Positions 24,783 through 33,205 of a stretch of DNA of 64,000 bases are shown here, in pieces (within the stretch, counting starts at the first letter, position 1; every line of letters starts with the position of its first letter). A model generated the notes under the pieces. It was not told the DNA's origin. It searched no databases and saw only the letters and a program-made list of their open reading frames with translations. This DNA comes from Streptomyces halstedii (lineage in GTDB: Bacteria; Actinomycetota; Actinomycetes; Streptomycetales; Streptomycetaceae). The position numbers and the translations under genes are program-made. Location: the NCBI GenBank assembly GCA_000720535.1, contig JOAZ01000019.1:84058-148057 (forward strand), written 5' to 3'.

Positions 24783-26180
24783 ATGAAGGACAACCGGCCG
24801 GGGGGCTTCGACCTGGCGAAACTCCTGGCGGAGCGTGGCGACGAGAGGTATGAGCTGCACGCCCGGTACCTCAACCACCAACTGCCGCGGATGCTCCGCA
24901 CCATCGGCTTCGACCGGGTCTACGAGCGGGCCCAGGGCGCCTACTTCTGGGACGCGGACGGGAACGACTACCTCGACATGCTGGCCGGGTTCGGGGTGAT
25001 GGGACTCGGCCGGCACCACCCCGTCGTACGCCAGGCCCTGCACGACGTCCTGGACGCCTCGCTGGCCGACCTCACCCGTTTCGACTGCCAGCCGCTGCCG
25101 GGGCTCCTGGCCGAGAGACTGCTCGCGCACAGCCCGCACCTGGACCGGGTGTTCTTCGGGAACAGCGGCACCGAGGCGGTCGAGACGGCGCTGAAGTTCG
25201 CCAGGTACGCCACCGGGAAGCCGAGGATCCTCTACTGCGACCACGCCTTCCACGGACTGACGACCGGTTCCCTCTCGGTCAACGGCGAGGACGGCTTCCG
25301 GGACGGGTTCGCCCCCCTGCTGCCCGACACCGCGATCGCGCTGGGCGACCTCGACGCGCTGCGGCGCGAACTCGGCCGCGGAGACGTGGCCGCGCTGATC
25401 GTGGAACCCGTCCAGGGCAAGGGTGTCCACGCGGCACCGCCCGGCTTCCTGCGGGAGGCCCAGGAACTGCTGCACCGGCACAAGGCGCTGCTCATCGCCG
25501 ACGAGGTGCAGACCGGCCTCGGCCGCACCGGCGACTTCTACGCGTACCAGCACGAGGAGGGCGTCGAGCCCGATCTGGTCTGCGTGGCCAAGGCGCTCTC
25601 CGGCGGGTACGTCCCGGTCGGCGCGACCCTCGGCAAGGAGTCGGTCTTCAAGCGCGTCTACTCCTCCATGGACCGCGTCCTCGTCCACTCGGCCAGCTTC
25701 GGTTCGAACGCCCAGGCCATGGCCGCGGGGCTCGCGGTGCTCGCGGTGATGGAGGACGAGGAGACCGTCGCCAACGCCCGCCGCACCGGGGACCTGCTGC
25801 GCGAACGGCTCGCCGGGCTCGTGGACCGCTACGAGCTGCTGCACGAGGTGCGCGGCCGGGGGCTGATGATCGGCATCGAGTTCGGCCGGCCCTCGTCGCT
25901 GAAGCTGCGGAGCCGCTGGGCGATGCTCCAGGCCGCCCGCAAGGGGCTGTTCGCGCAGATGGTCGTCGTACCGCTGTTGCGGAAGCACCGGATCCTGACC
26001 CAGGTCTCCGGCGACCACCTGGAAGTGATCAAGCTGATTCCGCCCCTGGTCATCGGTGAGCCGGAGGTGGAGCGGTTCGTCACGGCCTTCACGGCCGTCA
26101 TGGACGACGCGCACAGCGGGGGCGGACTGATGTGGGACTTCGGCCGGACCTTGGTGAAGCAGGCCGTCGCCAACCGCTGA
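24783..26180 (+). CDS. hpnO: class III aminotransferase, HpnO-like (aminohopanoid synthesis)
   Basis: The 465-residue PLP enzyme belongs to the acetylornithine/ornithine-type aminotransferases. The PLP lysine is Lys270 in CVAKALSGGYVPVGA, the phosphate-binding GNSGTEAVETALKFAR is near residue 127, and the ring-stacking and Asp segments are CDHAFHGLTTGS and LLIADEVQTGLGRTG. Hopanoid-associated copies form aminobacteriohopanetriol from ribosylhopane, using an amino donor; its location after hpnH supports that. The N-terminal extension (GFDLAKLLAERGDERYELHARYLN) is typical of the HpnO-like subgroup. The ATG has GGAG 8 nt upstream. A non-hopanoid aminotransferase role cannot be fully excluded. 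Confidence 0.85.
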   Translation: MKDNRPGGFDLAKLLAERGDERYELHARYLNHQLPRMLRTIGFDRVYERAQGAYFWDADGNDYLDMLAGFGVMGLGRHHPVVRQALHDVLDASLADLTRFDCQPLPGLLAERLLAHSPHLDRVFFGNSGTEAVETALKFARYATGKPRILYCDHAFHGLTTGSLSVNGEDGFRDGFAPLLPDTAIALGDLDALRRELGRGDVAALIVEPVQGKGVHAAPPGFLREAQELLHRHKALLIADEVQTGLGRTGDFYAYQHEEGVEPDLVCVAKALSGGYVPVGATLGKESVFKRVYSSMDRVLVHSASFGSNAQAMAAGLAVLAVMEDEETVANARRTGDLLRERLAGLVDRYELLHEVRGRGLMIGIEFGRPSSLKLRSRWAMLQAARKGLFAQMVVVPLLRKHRILTQVSGDHLEVIKLIPPLVIGEPEVERFVTAFTAVMDDAHSGGGLMWDFGRTLVKQAVANR

Positions 26181-26193
26181 ACGGGGCGTGGGG

Positions 26194-26269
26194 CTGTCGG
26201 AGAGGCGCTGTCGGAGAGGCCGGCCGCCGTAGGGAAGGCCGGTCGATGTCGGGAAGGCCGGTCGATGTC
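26194..26269. repeat. two short tandem duplications
   Basis: CTGTCGGAGAGGC occurs at 26194-26206 and 26208-26220, and GGGAAGGCCGGTCGATGTC occurs at 26232-26250 and 26251-26269. Both are perfect and lie in the 160-bp gap between hpnO and the cupin regulator gene. Confidence 0.85.
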
Positions 26270-26292
26270 CGGGCGGTGGCTCGGCGAGGATT

Positions 26293-26329
26293 CTTGCCTC
26301 TCAGGTAAGGAATTTGCCTGAGAGGAAAG
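26293..26329. promoter_or_regulatory. 13-bp inverted repeat, probable operator of the XRE-cupin regulator
   Basis: CTTGCCTCTCAGG (26293-26305) and CCTGAGAGGAAAG (26317-26329) are complementary at 12 of 13 positions across an 11-nt AT-rich spacer. The right arm also carries the purine-rich AGAGGAAAG 12 nt before the regulator's first ATG. The centre-to-centre distance of 24 bp fits binding by a dimeric HTH protein, most simply autoregulation. Confidence 0.6.
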
Positions 26330-26340
26330 ATCCTGGCTCA

Positions 26341-26958
26341 ATGGGGGGTATGAACCACCCTGAAGGAGCGGTGACCGACGAGGTGCCGGGCGTCGCGCCC
26401 CGCCTGCGGGACCTGCGCCGTGACCGGGGCCTCACCCTGGAGACGGCCGCCCGCCGGGCAGGACTCTCGCCGGCGCACCTCTCCCGGCTGGAGACGGGCC
26501 GCAGGCAGCCCTCGCTGCCGATGCTGCTGGGCCTCGCCCGGATCTACGGTACGACGGTCTCCGCGCTCCTCGGTGAGGTGCCACCCGAACGGGACGCGAT
26601 CGTCCGCGGCGGTCCCCTCGGCGTGAGCGAGGCGGACGGGTGGCGCTACCGGCAGGCGGGCGGGCCGGGGCGCGCGATGCAAGCCCTGCGCGTGCGTGTG
26701 CCGTACGGCACGGAGGGCGACCTCGTGCGGGTCCATCCCGGCGAGGAATGGCTGTACGTCCTGGAAGGCCGTCTCAGGGTCGCCCTGGGGGAGACGCTGC
26801 ACGATCTCGACCCCGGGGACAGCGCGCACTTCGACTCGCTGACCCCGCACCGGATCGCCTCGCTCGACCGGTCCGGCGCCCAGCTGCTCTTCGTCCACAC
26901 GCTGCTGCAGAGCTCCGCCGCCGAGCTGTGCCTGGGCAACGGGATCCATCGGCTCTGA
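26341..26958 (+). CDS. XRE-family transcriptional regulator with C-terminal cupin domain
   Basis: The 205-residue protein joins an N-terminal XRE helix-turn-helix (LRDLRRDRGLTLETAARRAG, then LSPAHLSRLETGRRQPSLPM) to a C-terminal cupin_2 sensor domain (VHPGEEWLYVLEGRLRVALG and LDPGDSAHFDSLTPHRIASL). Such regulators sense small ligands and control adjacent transport or metabolic genes. It lies directly downstream of hpnO in the same direction and upstream of a small membrane protein, so it could control either hopanoid tailoring or that protein. ATG 26341 and ATG 26350 are both possible starts. A strong inverted repeat just upstream suggests autoregulation. Confidence 0.88.
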   Translation: MGGMNHPEGAVTDEVPGVAPRLRDLRRDRGLTLETAARRAGLSPAHLSRLETGRRQPSLPMLLGLARIYGTTVSALLGEVPPERDAIVRGGPLGVSEADGWRYRQAGGPGRAMQALRVRVPYGTEGDLVRVHPGEEWLYVLEGRLRVALGETLHDLDPGDSAHFDSLTPHRIASLDRSGAQLLFVHTLLQSSAAELCLGNGIHRL

Positions 26959-27064
26959 AGCCGCCCCCGCCGCCCCGCGCGCTCCCCGCCGGGCTCCCCC
27001 TCCACCTCCTTCGCCATCCTCCTTCGTCATCCTCCGGCCCGTGCGGGCGGAAGAGAGGACTGTC

Positions 27065-27238
27065 ATGTCCGATTCCGAGAACTACGACCCGCTGACTCCG
27101 TACCGGCCGGACAAGAAGGAGACGCAGGAGCGGCGGATGCCGCGCGGCGTCGTCATCCGGCTCTTCGCCTACCTGGTGGCCGGACACGTCATCGCCGCCT
27201 TCCTCTACCTCCTGTTCACCGTCGCCGGGGAAGGCTGA
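27065..27238 (+). CDS. 57-residue single-pass membrane protein (DUF6126-like)
   Basis: The short product has an acidic and basic N-terminal half (MSDSENYDPLTPYRPDKKET) and one membrane helix (VVIRLFAYLVAGHVIAAFLY) ending near the C-terminus. It resembles the small DUF6126 proteins that accompany XRE-cupin regulators in Streptomyces; that family name is from memory. GAAGAGAGG stands before the ATG. The role is unknown; position suggests co-expression with the regulator, possibly as a membrane-bound modulator or a subunit of a transporter encoded elsewhere. Confidence 0.7.
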   Translation: MSDSENYDPLTPYRPDKKETQERRMPRGVVIRLFAYLVAGHVIAAFLYLLFTVAGEG

Positions 27239-27466
27239 CGCGCTGACGGGGCCGCCGGGGCCGACGGGGGACGGGCGGACGGCCGGTCCGGTGGGAACGC
27301 CGGACGGGCCGCGGTCGCTCGGGCGGTACCGGCGCGTTCCGTGTCCCGGTCGGCCGTCCGCCCCGCGTCCGGCCGACCGTGCGCCCTGCCCGTGCCCTGA
27401 GGCCTCAGCCTGGGGGCCGCGTCTCCGGGGTCCGGGCTCCTGAGGCCGGTGGCCCCGGGTGTGTGG

Positions 27467-28276
27467 TCAGGCGTCCTCGGTCAGGCGCTCGCGCAGCTTC
27501 TCGCGGGTTTCGGGGGCGAGGCGCAGCCCCTCGGTCAGATAGCGGTCCGTGCCGCCCCAGCTCTCCTCGATCGTGGTGAAGGCCGCGGCGAGGTACTCGG
27601 CACGCGCGCCGAAGAGCGGGTTGAGCAGCTCCATCACCTCGTCCGACATACCGGCCGCCGAGGTGTCGCTGCGCTGCACCTTGTAGCGGCGGTGCGCGTC
27701 GTTGGACTTGAGGTAGTCGGCCTCGATGGCCTCCCTCCCGACGCCGACGGCGAGCAGCGCGACCGCGATCGAGAGCCCGGCGCGGTCCTTCCCCGCGGCG
27801 CAGTGCATCAGCGCGGGCACGCTGTCCTCGGCCAGTGCGTGCAGCACCCGGCTGTGCTCGGCGGTGCGGTCGGTGATGATCGACCGGTAGGAGGCGATCA
27901 TGCGCTCCGTCCCCTTGCCGCCCGCCAGGATCGAACGCAGCTGCTCGATGTTCCCGTCGCGCACCAGCCGCCAGAACTCGGCGCCGTCCGCCGGGTCGGA
28001 GAGCGGAATGCTGACATTCCGGACGCCGGGCAGCTCTACGTCGTATCCGTCGAGCCGGTGGTCGGCCGCGTTGCGGAAGTCGAAGACGGTGTGCAGGCCG
28101 AGGCCGGACAGGAACGCGGTGTCGGCCTCGGAGGCGTGGGCCAGGTGGCCGCTGCGGTAGAGGCGCCCGAATCGCACCCTGCGGCCGTCCAGGGTGGGGA
28201 GCCCGCCCACGTCACGGAAGTTGCGGACACCGGTCAGCTCGATGTCGGTCGACGGAACCTCTGGCAGCTGCGTCAC
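27467..28276 (-). CDS. tyrosine/serine protein phosphatase, PtpB-like
   Basis: The roughly 269-residue phosphatase is of the atypical bacterial PTP family that includes Mycobacterium tuberculosis PtpB. The P-loop is MHCAAGKDRAGLSIAVAL with the nucleophilic Cys and the family-specific KDR in place of the usual GxxR. N-terminal landmarks are GVRNFRDVGGLPT and LYRSGHLAHA. Substrates could be phosphotyrosine or phosphoinositides; none is indicated. The GTG at 28276 is preferred because AGGAG lies 5 nt upstream, whereas a GTG two codons earlier would overlap it. The gene is transcribed alone, facing away from the riboswitch-controlled peptidase gene. Confidence 0.88.
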   Translation of the reverse strand: MTQLPEVPSTDIELTGVRNFRDVGGLPTLDGRRVRFGRLYRSGHLAHASEADTAFLSGLGLHTVFDFRNAADHRLDGYDVELPGVRNVSIPLSDPADGAEFWRLVRDGNIEQLRSILAGGKGTERMIASYRSIITDRTAEHSRVLHALAEDSVPALMHCAAGKDRAGLSIAVALLAVGVGREAIEADYLKSNDAHRRYKVQRSDTSAAGMSDEVMELLNPLFGARAEYLAAAFTTIEESWGGTDRYLTEGLRLAPETREKLRERLTEDA

Positions 28277-28654
28277 AAGCACTCCTGGGGTGTCGGGTGT
28301 CGGCGCCGCTCGCCGACGAGAGCACGCTGGCGACCCTACGACATGGGTTCATCAGGCAATCGTTTCGGTCGCCCGGCGAGGGGCGACGGTGAAGTCGTGT
28401 CCGTATTGGAGCATTTGAAACAACATGCCCCACTTGCCGGGGAGATGGTGGCGGCCAGGTGAGCGGGATCATATCCGTGACGGTGTGTGGCGGAGATCGT
28501 GGCGGCCATTCCGTACGTCGTGCGGAAAGCCAAGATCCGTAATCCACGGAGTGTGACGGGAATTCCGGCACGGAATTGAATGATGGATTCCGGAGTACGG
28601 CCGGTGGCTTGTTCCCGGCCTCCCGGCTCGCTTACGGTCACCGTCAATCCGGAC
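28277..28654. other. divergent intergenic region upstream of the riboswitch
   Basis: About 380 bp without a gene lie between the phosphatase start and the riboswitch. The stretch is less GC-rich than its surroundings. A 7-bp hairpin (28368-28374 with 28381-28387) is present. Promoters for the phosphatase and the peptidase mRNA should lie here; no -35/-10 pair was fixed. Confidence 0.5.
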
Positions 28655-28825
28655 GGAACGCCTAATCCTGCCGCCGCCCGGAATCCGCACCGACCCACGT
28701 GTGGCAGGAGCGGGGGAACCAGGTAAGTCGCCGACCGGAGTCATCCGGAACGGCTCGGGGTCAAGTCGCGTCCCACGCGGCCGGGCATCTCCAGTCCGAA
28801 CCCGACAGCTCACCTCGCAGGCGCC
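28655..28825 (+). promoter_or_regulatory. ydaO/yuaA-type cyclic di-AMP riboswitch
   Basis: The leader of the M23 peptidase gene carries the conserved blocks of the actinobacterial ydaO class: AATCCTGCCGCCGCC, then GGCAGGAGCGGGGGAACCA, then GGCTCGGGGTCAAGTCGC, and finally TCCGAACCCGACAGCT followed by CACCTCGCAGGCG, ending about 15 nt before the ATG. Members of this class bind cyclic di-AMP and usually turn off downstream cell-wall hydrolase genes such as rpf and LysM/M23 genes in Streptomyces. Boundaries are approximate; the closeness of the end to GGAGAGGAAATCC suggests control through ribosome access or a nearby expression platform. Confidence 0.85.
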
Positions 28826-28840
28826 GGAGAGGAAATCCCC

Positions 28841-29779
28841 ATGCCCGCAAAGGGTAAGCACCGCCGTACGACGTCCGGTCCGATCGCCCGCGGCGTCCTC
28901 GCCGCGGGAGCCGGCGGCGCCGTCCTGGCCCTTCCGCTGTTCGGCGCCACCGGCGCCCACGCGGCGGAGCAGTCCGCGCCGACCGCCGAGTCCGCGACCA
29001 CCGCGACCGGCGCGTCCACCGCCCCGGCCGCCAAGAAGACGAGCGCCCCGAAGACCTACTCCGTGGTCTCCGGCGACTACCTGTCGAAGATCGCGGCCGA
29101 CCAGAAGATCAAGGGCGGCTGGCAGAAGCTGTACCAGGACAACAAGGACGTCGTCGGCGACAACCCGAGCCTGATCTTCCCGGGCATGAAGCTGACCCTC
29201 GGCGCCAAGGCGTCCGGCGCGGCCACCCAGACCGCTCCGTCCGAAGCCGCTCCCTCGAAGGCCGCCCCTTCGAAGTCCACCGAGTCCGAGGCCGCCCCGA
29301 AGGCTTCGGTCCCGGCTCAGAACACGGCCGCCGAGTCGCCCGCGCCGGCCTCCGCCGCCGAGAGCGACAGCTCCGGCTGGACCACCCCCGTGGCCTCCGC
29401 CAACGTCACCACCCAGTACCGCGCCTCCGGCGCCAGCTGGTCCAGCGGTTACCACACGGGCTCCGACTTCCAGGCCGCCTCGGGCACCAGCGTCCGGGCC
29501 ATCGGTCCGGGCACCGTGGTCTCGGCCGGGTGGGGCGGCGCGTACGGCAACGAGGTCGTCATCCAGCACAGCGACGGCATGTACTCCCAGTACGCCCACC
29601 TGTCCTCGCTCGGCGTCTCGGCCGGCCAGACCGTGACCGGCGGTCAGCAGATCGGCCTCTCGGGCTCCACCGGCAACTCCACCGGTCCGCACCTCCACTT
29701 CGAGGTCCGCACCGGCCCGAGCTACGGCTCGGACGTCGACCCGATCGCCTACCTGCGTTCGCACGGCGTCTCCATCTGA
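28841..29779 (+). CDS. secreted LysM and M23 metallopeptidase, cell-wall hydrolase
   Basis: The 312-residue preprotein has an N-terminal signal peptide (basic KGKHRRTTS, hydrophobic core, then AHA-A cleavage near residue 40), a LysM domain from about 72 to 125 (YSVVSGDYLSKIAADQK), a Ser/Ala/Pro linker and a C-terminal M23 peptidase domain from about 195. The zinc ligands are expected in GYHTGSDFQA and in GPHLHFEVR, with a further His in YSQYAHLSSLG. It should cleave peptidoglycan peptide cross-bridges outside the cell, during growth, sporulation or germination. It is preceded by a cyclic di-AMP riboswitch and followed by a strong terminator, so it is a single-gene unit. Confidence 0.95.
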   Translation: MPAKGKHRRTTSGPIARGVLAAGAGGAVLALPLFGATGAHAAEQSAPTAESATTATGASTAPAAKKTSAPKTYSVVSGDYLSKIAADQKIKGGWQKLYQDNKDVVGDNPSLIFPGMKLTLGAKASGAATQTAPSEAAPSKAAPSKSTESEAAPKASVPAQNTAAESPAPASAAESDSSGWTTPVASANVTTQYRASGASWSSGYHTGSDFQAASGTSVRAIGPGTVVSAGWGGAYGNEVVIQHSDGMYSQYAHLSSLGVSAGQTVTGGQQIGLSGSTGNSTGPHLHFEVRTGPSYGSDVDPIAYLRSHGVSI

Positions 29780-29819
29780 CGCGGCCGGGCGGCCACGGCG
29801 GTTCTCCTGATACGCCCGG

Positions 29820-29859
29820 AGCGGAGGGGCGGTACGCGGTCGCGTACCGCCCCTCCGCT
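29820..29859 (+). terminator. long perfect hairpin terminator after M23 gene
   Basis: A perfect 19-bp stem (29820-29838 with 29841-29859) is followed by TTATTCC. It is the strongest intrinsic-type terminator in the window and isolates the riboswitch-controlled gene. Confidence 0.93.
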
Positions 29860-29962
29860 TATTCCAGCTTTACCAAAACCTGACCGGGTGGTCTTTCTCA
29901 CCACCCGTCAACCCTTTATTACGGTCGCGTAGGTCACATTCAAAGGTGCAAGATATGTGCTC

Positions 29963-30790
29963 GTGGCAGACGATTCGAGAAACAGACAGCAAGGCAACAT
30001 CGGGTCGTACGCGGCGATAGGCGACAGCTTCACCGAGGGGGTCGGCGACCCTGGCCCCGACGGGACGTTCGTCGGCTGGGCGGACCGTTTCGCGGTCCTC
30101 CTCGCGGACCAGCTCCCCGACTCCGACGGAGCGACGGGCCCGGCGGGCGAAGCGCACGGGCATTTCCGGTACGCCAATCTCGCCGTACGCGGACGCCTCC
30201 TCGACCAGATCGTCGAGGAGCAGGTCCCCCGCGCCAAGGAGCTGGCACCGGATCTGGTGAGCTTCTGCGCGGGCGGCAACGACATCATCCGGCCCGGAAC
30301 CGACCCCGACGACGTGGCCGAACGCTTCGAACGGGCGGTCGCGGACCTGGCGGGCTCGGTCGGCACGGTCATGGTCACCACCGGCTTCGACACCCGGGGT
30401 GTCCCGGTCCTCCGGCACCTGCGCGGCAAGATCGCCACGTACACCGCCCATGTCCGGGCCATCGCCGACCGCTACGACTGCCCGGTGCTGGACCTGTGGT
30501 CCCTGCGCTCCGTGCAGGACCGGCGTGCCTGGGACGGCGACCGGCTGCACCTCTCGCCCGAGGGGCACACCCGGGTGGCGCTGCGGGCCGCGCAGGTCCT
30601 CGGTATCGAGGTGCCGGCCGATCCCGACCAGGCCTGGCCGCCGCGGGCACAGCGTGGAGCGCTGGAAGAGCGGCGCGACGACATCCACTGGGCGCGCGAA
30701 TACCTCGTGCCGTGGATCGGCCGGAGGCTGCGCGGAGAGTCCTCCGGGGACCATGTCGAGGCCAAGCGGCCTGACCTGCTGCCCCTTTGA
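29963..30790 (+). CDS. SGNH/GDSL-family hydrolase
   Basis: The roughly 275-residue protein is an SGNH esterase/lipase. Block I is YAAIGDSFTEGVGD with the nucleophilic Ser, block III is FCAGGNDIIRPG with Gly-Asn-Asp, and block V is DRLHLSPEGHTRVA with the Asp-x-x-His pair. No signal peptide is seen, so it is probably cytoplasmic, unlike secreted GDSL lipases. The substrate is unknown. GTG 29963 is chosen; GTG 29957 two codons earlier is possible. It converges with the STM4011-STM4015 cassette, with only 4 bp between stop codons. Confidence 0.9.
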   Translation: MADDSRNRQQGNIGSYAAIGDSFTEGVGDPGPDGTFVGWADRFAVLLADQLPDSDGATGPAGEAHGHFRYANLAVRGRLLDQIVEEQVPRAKELAPDLVSFCAGGNDIIRPGTDPDDVAERFERAVADLAGSVGTVMVTTGFDTRGVPVLRHLRGKIATYTAHVRAIADRYDCPVLDLWSLRSVQDRRAWDGDRLHLSPEGHTRVALRAAQVLGIEVPADPDQAWPPRAQRGALEERRDDIHWAREYLVPWIGRRLRGESSGDHVEAKRPDLLPL

Positions 30791-30794
30791 GGCC

Positions 30795-31862
30795 TCAGCC
30801 GGTGACGAGGGGGAGCGGCCGCCGGTGATGCGCCCGGCCGTCCGGCCCGTCCGGCGTGGGTGCCCACACCGGACGGGCGGGTATGCGCTCCAGCACCCCT
30901 CCGGCGAAGACGTCGTACAACGGCAGGGACTCCAGGTGCACATAGCCGATGTGGCAGTCGCACACCGCGAGCGGGCAGCCGCGCGGGCCCAGTGAGCTCC
31001 GGTAGCCGCCGTCGTAGAGATTGCCGAGCTCGGTCCGGACGAAGTGGCAGCGGCGCACCGTGCCGTCACCGTCGACCGAGATCACCGACTCACCGGTCCG
31101 GCACGGCAGTCCCGCCGAGGTGTGCGGATGCCTGCTGTAGGGGAACAGCGGGTCCAGCGCGGTCCAGCGGTCCGCCTCCGCGTCCGTGTAGGTATGGCCC
31201 TCGGCCGCGTTGACCCAGAGGTACACCTCGGGCGGCAGCGCGGCCCGGAGCCGCCGGGCCTCCTCCAGGTGGCCCTCCAGGCCCACCACCCCGACGCTGA
31301 ACCGCACCCCCAGGTCCGACAGTTCCCGGCACCGGCCCAGGAACCGCTCGTACGGGGTCTGGCCCGGGTGGTACGTGCACCACAGGGCGACCTTGTCCCG
31401 GTCGGCGTCGGCCAGCCAGCCGGTGCGGCAGCTCAGGTTGGTCTGGATGGCGACCCGGCGGATGTGCGGCAGCCGCGACAGCTCGACCAGCGCCCGCCGG
31501 TACCAGGACCGTACGAGACCCTCGCCCCACGGGGTGAACAGCACCGAGAGCCGGTCGCCGGTCTGCGCGCCGGCCCAGCCGGTGAAGCGCTCCAGGGCGG
31601 CGCGGTCCGCCCGCAGTTGCTCACCGCTGTCCCGGCGCTTGGCGAACGGGCAGTACGGGCAGTCGTAGTCGCAGGACGCCAGCGGACCGCGGTACAGGAC
31701 GGTCAGGTCGATGCCGTCGGCGGCGCCGGAGACGGTCGGGCCGGGGCTGGGGCCGGAGACCGTCGGGCTGGGGCTGGGGCTGGGGCTGGGGCCGGGTCCG
31801 GTGGCCGGCGGGCCGGCTTCCGGGCCGGTGGTGGGCGGGTCGGTGCTCATCCGGGTGCTCAC
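30795..31862 (-). CDS. STM4011 family radical SAM protein
   Basis: The 355-residue protein is a radical SAM enzyme of the STM4011 family. The cluster-binding motif is SCDYDCPYCPFAKRR (Cys-x3-Cys-x2-Cys) near residue 64. Further Cys residues in LPCRTG, RRCHFV and GCPLAVCDCHIGY suggest an auxiliary iron-sulfur cluster. The N-terminus has a low-complexity Pro/Ser/Gly stretch from a GGGGCT repeat at about 31767-31797. GTG 31862 overlaps the STM4012 stop; ATG 31850 is an alternative. It is the last gene of a six-gene leftward operon whose product is unknown. Confidence 0.88.
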   Translation of the reverse strand: MSTRMSTDPPTTGPEAGPPATGPGPSPSPSPSPTVSGPSPGPTVSGAADGIDLTVLYRGPLASCDYDCPYCPFAKRRDSGEQLRADRAALERFTGWAGAQTGDRLSVLFTPWGEGLVRSWYRRALVELSRLPHIRRVAIQTNLSCRTGWLADADRDKVALWCTYHPGQTPYERFLGRCRELSDLGVRFSVGVVGLEGHLEEARRLRAALPPEVYLWVNAAEGHTYTDAEADRWTALDPLFPYSRHPHTSAGLPCRTGESVISVDGDGTVRRCHFVRTELGNLYDGGYRSSLGPRGCPLAVCDCHIGYVHLESLPLYDVFAGGVLERIPARPVWAPTPDGPDGRAHHRRPLPLVTG

Positions 31863-33205
31863 TTCGCCTCGTACGCGGACATCGCGGCCCGTACCGCGGG
31901 GGAGAACAGCTCCGGGCCCAGCGCGTCGGAGTGCGCCAGACCTTCGGGTGACAGCCGCAGCCCGCCGGGTGCCGCGGACCCGTCCAGCCAGCCGCGCGCC
32001 GCGAAGCGCTCCAGCTCGGCGGGGAAGTCGGCGTGCGGATCCGTGCCGAACCGCTCGCGGTACCCGGCCCGGTCCATCCCCTCGGCCTGGAGCAGCGACT
32101 GCAACAGGTGGCGCCTGCGCGCCTCGTCACCGGTGACGTATCTGCCGACCTCCGCCCGGGAGAAGTCCCCGGTGGCGGTGAAGTCGTCGATGATGCCCCG
32201 GATCCCCCGCATCTCCACCGCGTAGTCGAAGGAGTAGTGCAGCGAGGAGGTGTACGAACGCGCGCCGCAGCCGAGCCCGATCATGCCGTCGGTCTGGCAG
32301 GCGTAGTCGTCGGGGCCGGCCTGCGGGGCGTCCTTGAGGCGGAACATGCGCATCGACACCTGTTCGTAGCCGTGGGCGAGCAGATGGTCGCGCCCTGCCC
32401 GGTACAACCGCAGCCGCTGCTCGTCCCAGGCCCTGTCCGGGGCGTCCGCGTCGGTCCGGTGCCGGCCCAGACCCGTCAACGGGCGTACGTAGAGGGGGTA
32501 GAGGTAGAGCTCCTCCGGGCGCCAGGCCAGGGCGGCGTCCAGCGAGAAGCGCCAGCTCTCCTCCGTCTGCCCGTCGATGCCGTAGATCAGGTCGATGTTG
32601 AGGACGGGGACACGGGCGTCGCGGATCCGGCCCAGCGCCGCCTCCACCTCCGAACGGTGCTGCGGACGGACGGCCGCCCGCGCCTCGGCGTCCACGAAGC
32701 TCTGGACACCGATGCTGACCCGGGTCGTGCCCCGGTCGGCGAGCACCGCGAGCCGGTCCGCCGTGGCGGTCGACGGGGAGGTCTCCACCGACAGCGGCAC
32801 CGACCGCAGATCGGCGCCCATCCGCCTCTCCGCGATGTCGCAGAGCCGCTCCAGCTCACCCGCCGTCAGGAAGGTGGGTGTGCCGCCACCGAACGCGGCG
32901 GCCGCGAAACGCACCGGGTCCGCGTCGCCCAGCGCGTCCCGGACGGCCGTGGCCTGCCGGTCCAGGGCGTCGAGGTAGCGGGTGGTCAGCTCGTCCGGTG
33001 CGCCGATCCTGGTGAACAGGTTGCAGAAGCCGCAGCGGACCTCGCAGAACGGTATGTGCAGGTAGAGGGAGAGCGCGTCCTTGGGCTCGGACGCCCACAG
33101 CTCGCTCAGGAGCGGGCGCCCGGCGGGGTGCCCGGCGAGCGGGCGGTAGGCCGTCTTGTGCGGATAGGCGTAGACGTAACCGCGGTACGGGGTGGTGCTG
33201 GTCAT
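31859..33205 (-). CDS. STM4012 family radical SAM protein (HemN-like)
   Basis: The 448-residue protein resembles coproporphyrinogen dehydrogenase HemN. The motif YLHIPFCEVRCGFCNLFT supplies the radical SAM Cys-x3-Cys-x2-Cys near residue 54, FGGGTPTFL the glycine-rich SAM site and DLIYGIDGQTEESW the HemN-type helix. The C-terminal winged domain typical of HemN/HemW is present. Although annotated pipelines often call such genes hemN, its strict linkage with STM4011, STM4013, STM4014 and STM4015 genes marks it as a distinct family of unknown reaction. The ATG at 33205 overlaps the STM4013 stop (ATGA). Confidence 0.9.
   Translation of the reverse strand: MTSTTPYRGYVYAYPHKTAYRPLAGHPAGRPLLSELWASEPKDALSLYLHIPFCEVRCGFCNLFTRIGAPDELTTRYLDALDRQATAVRDALGDADPVRFAAAAFGGGTPTFLTAGELERLCDIAERRMGADLRSVPLSVETSPSTATADRLAVLADRGTTRVSIGVQSFVDAEARAAVRPQHRSEVEAALGRIRDARVPVLNIDLIYGIDGQTEESWRFSLDAALAWRPEELYLYPLYVRPLTGLGRHRTDADAPDRAWDEQRLRLYRAGRDHLLAHGYEQVSMRMFRLKDAPQAGPDDYACQTDGMIGLGCGARSYTSSLHYSFDYAVEMRGIRGIIDDFTATGDFSRAEVGRYVTGDEARRRHLLQSLLQAEGMDRAGYRERFGTDPHADFPAELERFAARGWLDGSAAPGGLRLSPEGLAHSDALGPELFSPAVRAAMSAYEAK

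Noticed and set aside
31767-31797. GGGGCT tandem repeat as a regulatory or quadruplex element
   Set aside because: It lies inside the 5' coding part of the STM4011 gene and encodes a Pro-Ser repeat; simple coding low complexity explains it.
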